From positions 30,506,531-30,570,530 of the forward strand of contig NC_088910.1 of assembly GCF_963576675.1 (NCBI RefSeq): a DNA stretch of 64,000 nucleotides. Reading direction: 5' to 3'. A program made the position numbers and the translations under genes. Origin of the DNA: Euphorbia lathyris (lineage: Eukaryota > Streptophyta > Magnoliopsida > Malpighiales > Euphorbiaceae). Below are positions 63,604-64,000 of the stretch, one piece after another (the first letter of the stretch is position 1; every line of letters starts with the position of its first letter). Under the pieces are notes generated by a model. The model saw nothing but the letters and a program-made list of their open reading frames with translations, did not search any database and was not told the origin of the DNA.

Positions 63604-64000
63604 ATCCCCCACATGAATAAAATTAGAAACGAGACGATTAGGACGTGGTGATAACTTTCTACAGAAGATATCTGCATAGGATAGGTAGTTAATGTGCCTT
63701 GAACCTTCCCTTGTGAAAGTATATTTACTTTACTGGCTGACTAATAGACGAACTTGGTAATGTGCCTTCAAGATTTAGATAAGGTTTTTATTTCCTTTGT
63801 ATTCCAAAAATTTGAAATTTCAAAACATTCTAGAATTCCAAAAATATGAAATAAATTTCAATAAATTTTGAAATTCGATTTGAAAAAGTGTGTTTAAATT
63901 GAAAATTTCTTCTAATTCTTCAAATTCAGTACATTCTCATTCATGAAATAAATGATACTCATAAAATTTGTGTAAAAGAAAAATGAGAAATGAGAAAACA
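63604..64000. other. Non-coding right edge
   Basis: AT-rich. It begins ATCCCCCACATGAATAAAATT. No gene is seen. Confidence 0.5.

Overview
The window looks like nuclear DNA of a flowering plant, most likely a eudicot. It carries plant-type Ty3/gypsy Tat and Ty1/copia Sirevirus and Retrofit elements, L1-type LINEs with an RNase H domain, small hAT- and Mutator-like elements, and two intron-bearing F-box/LRR/FBD genes. No bacterial, CRISPR or rRNA feature is present. I could not name the species.

Layout. 1-12615 is a minus-strand Tat-lineage gypsy element: its 3' LTR lies beyond the left edge, and its 2.97-kb 5' LTR is complete (9646-12615). It is broken by stop codons and a homopolymer frameshift, and its Gag region holds four copies of the capsid-type domain. 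It inserted into a 5'-truncated minus-strand LINE (12616-15262). Next come a foldback element (about 15361-15845), an LTR-like remnant, and a long decayed minus-strand LINE (about 16330-21797) with a tRNA-like SINE head at its upstream edge. 21880-26500 is AT-rich non-coding DNA with small transposons and fragments of the F-box 3' flank.

The host genes are two closely related minus-strand F-box/LRR/FBD genes, A (27888-29837) and B (59518-61446). Each has three exons, consistent splice sites and an open frame. They are one old tandem duplication: sequence beyond the promoter (56.9-57.4 kb and 62.7-63.2 kb) is also shared. The copies were pushed apart mainly by one 24.4-kb nested stack at 31970-56323.

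The stack is a Retrofit-type copia element with target-site duplication ATGGC. Its 5' LTR was split by a Mutator-like element (9-bp duplication) and by a nearly intact plus-strand LINE (32580-39204, ORF2 of 1366 codons). Where gag should be there is instead a promoter-like and micro-ORF-bearing non-retroviral fragment. That fragment was itself hit by an 11.4-kb Sirevirus (39849-51295, duplication ATCCA) and by a hAT-type element (51498-51948).

The most striking observation is that the two 1.34-kb LTRs of the Sirevirus are in opposite orientation. The 3' LTR is normal. The 5' LTR is precisely inverted between its TG/CA ends while the tRNA primer site, the gag-pol-ORF3 order, the polypurine tracts and the 5-bp target duplication are all in place. 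Both LTR promoters therefore face outward, and read-through RNA could fold into a long hairpin. Other points of interest are the 93-residue Gag repeats, the hairpin-rich Tat LTR, a transposon with six 33-bp palindromic units, a 40-bp perfect hairpin near the gene B promoter, and a possible organelle-DNA insertion at 62.0-62.7 kb.
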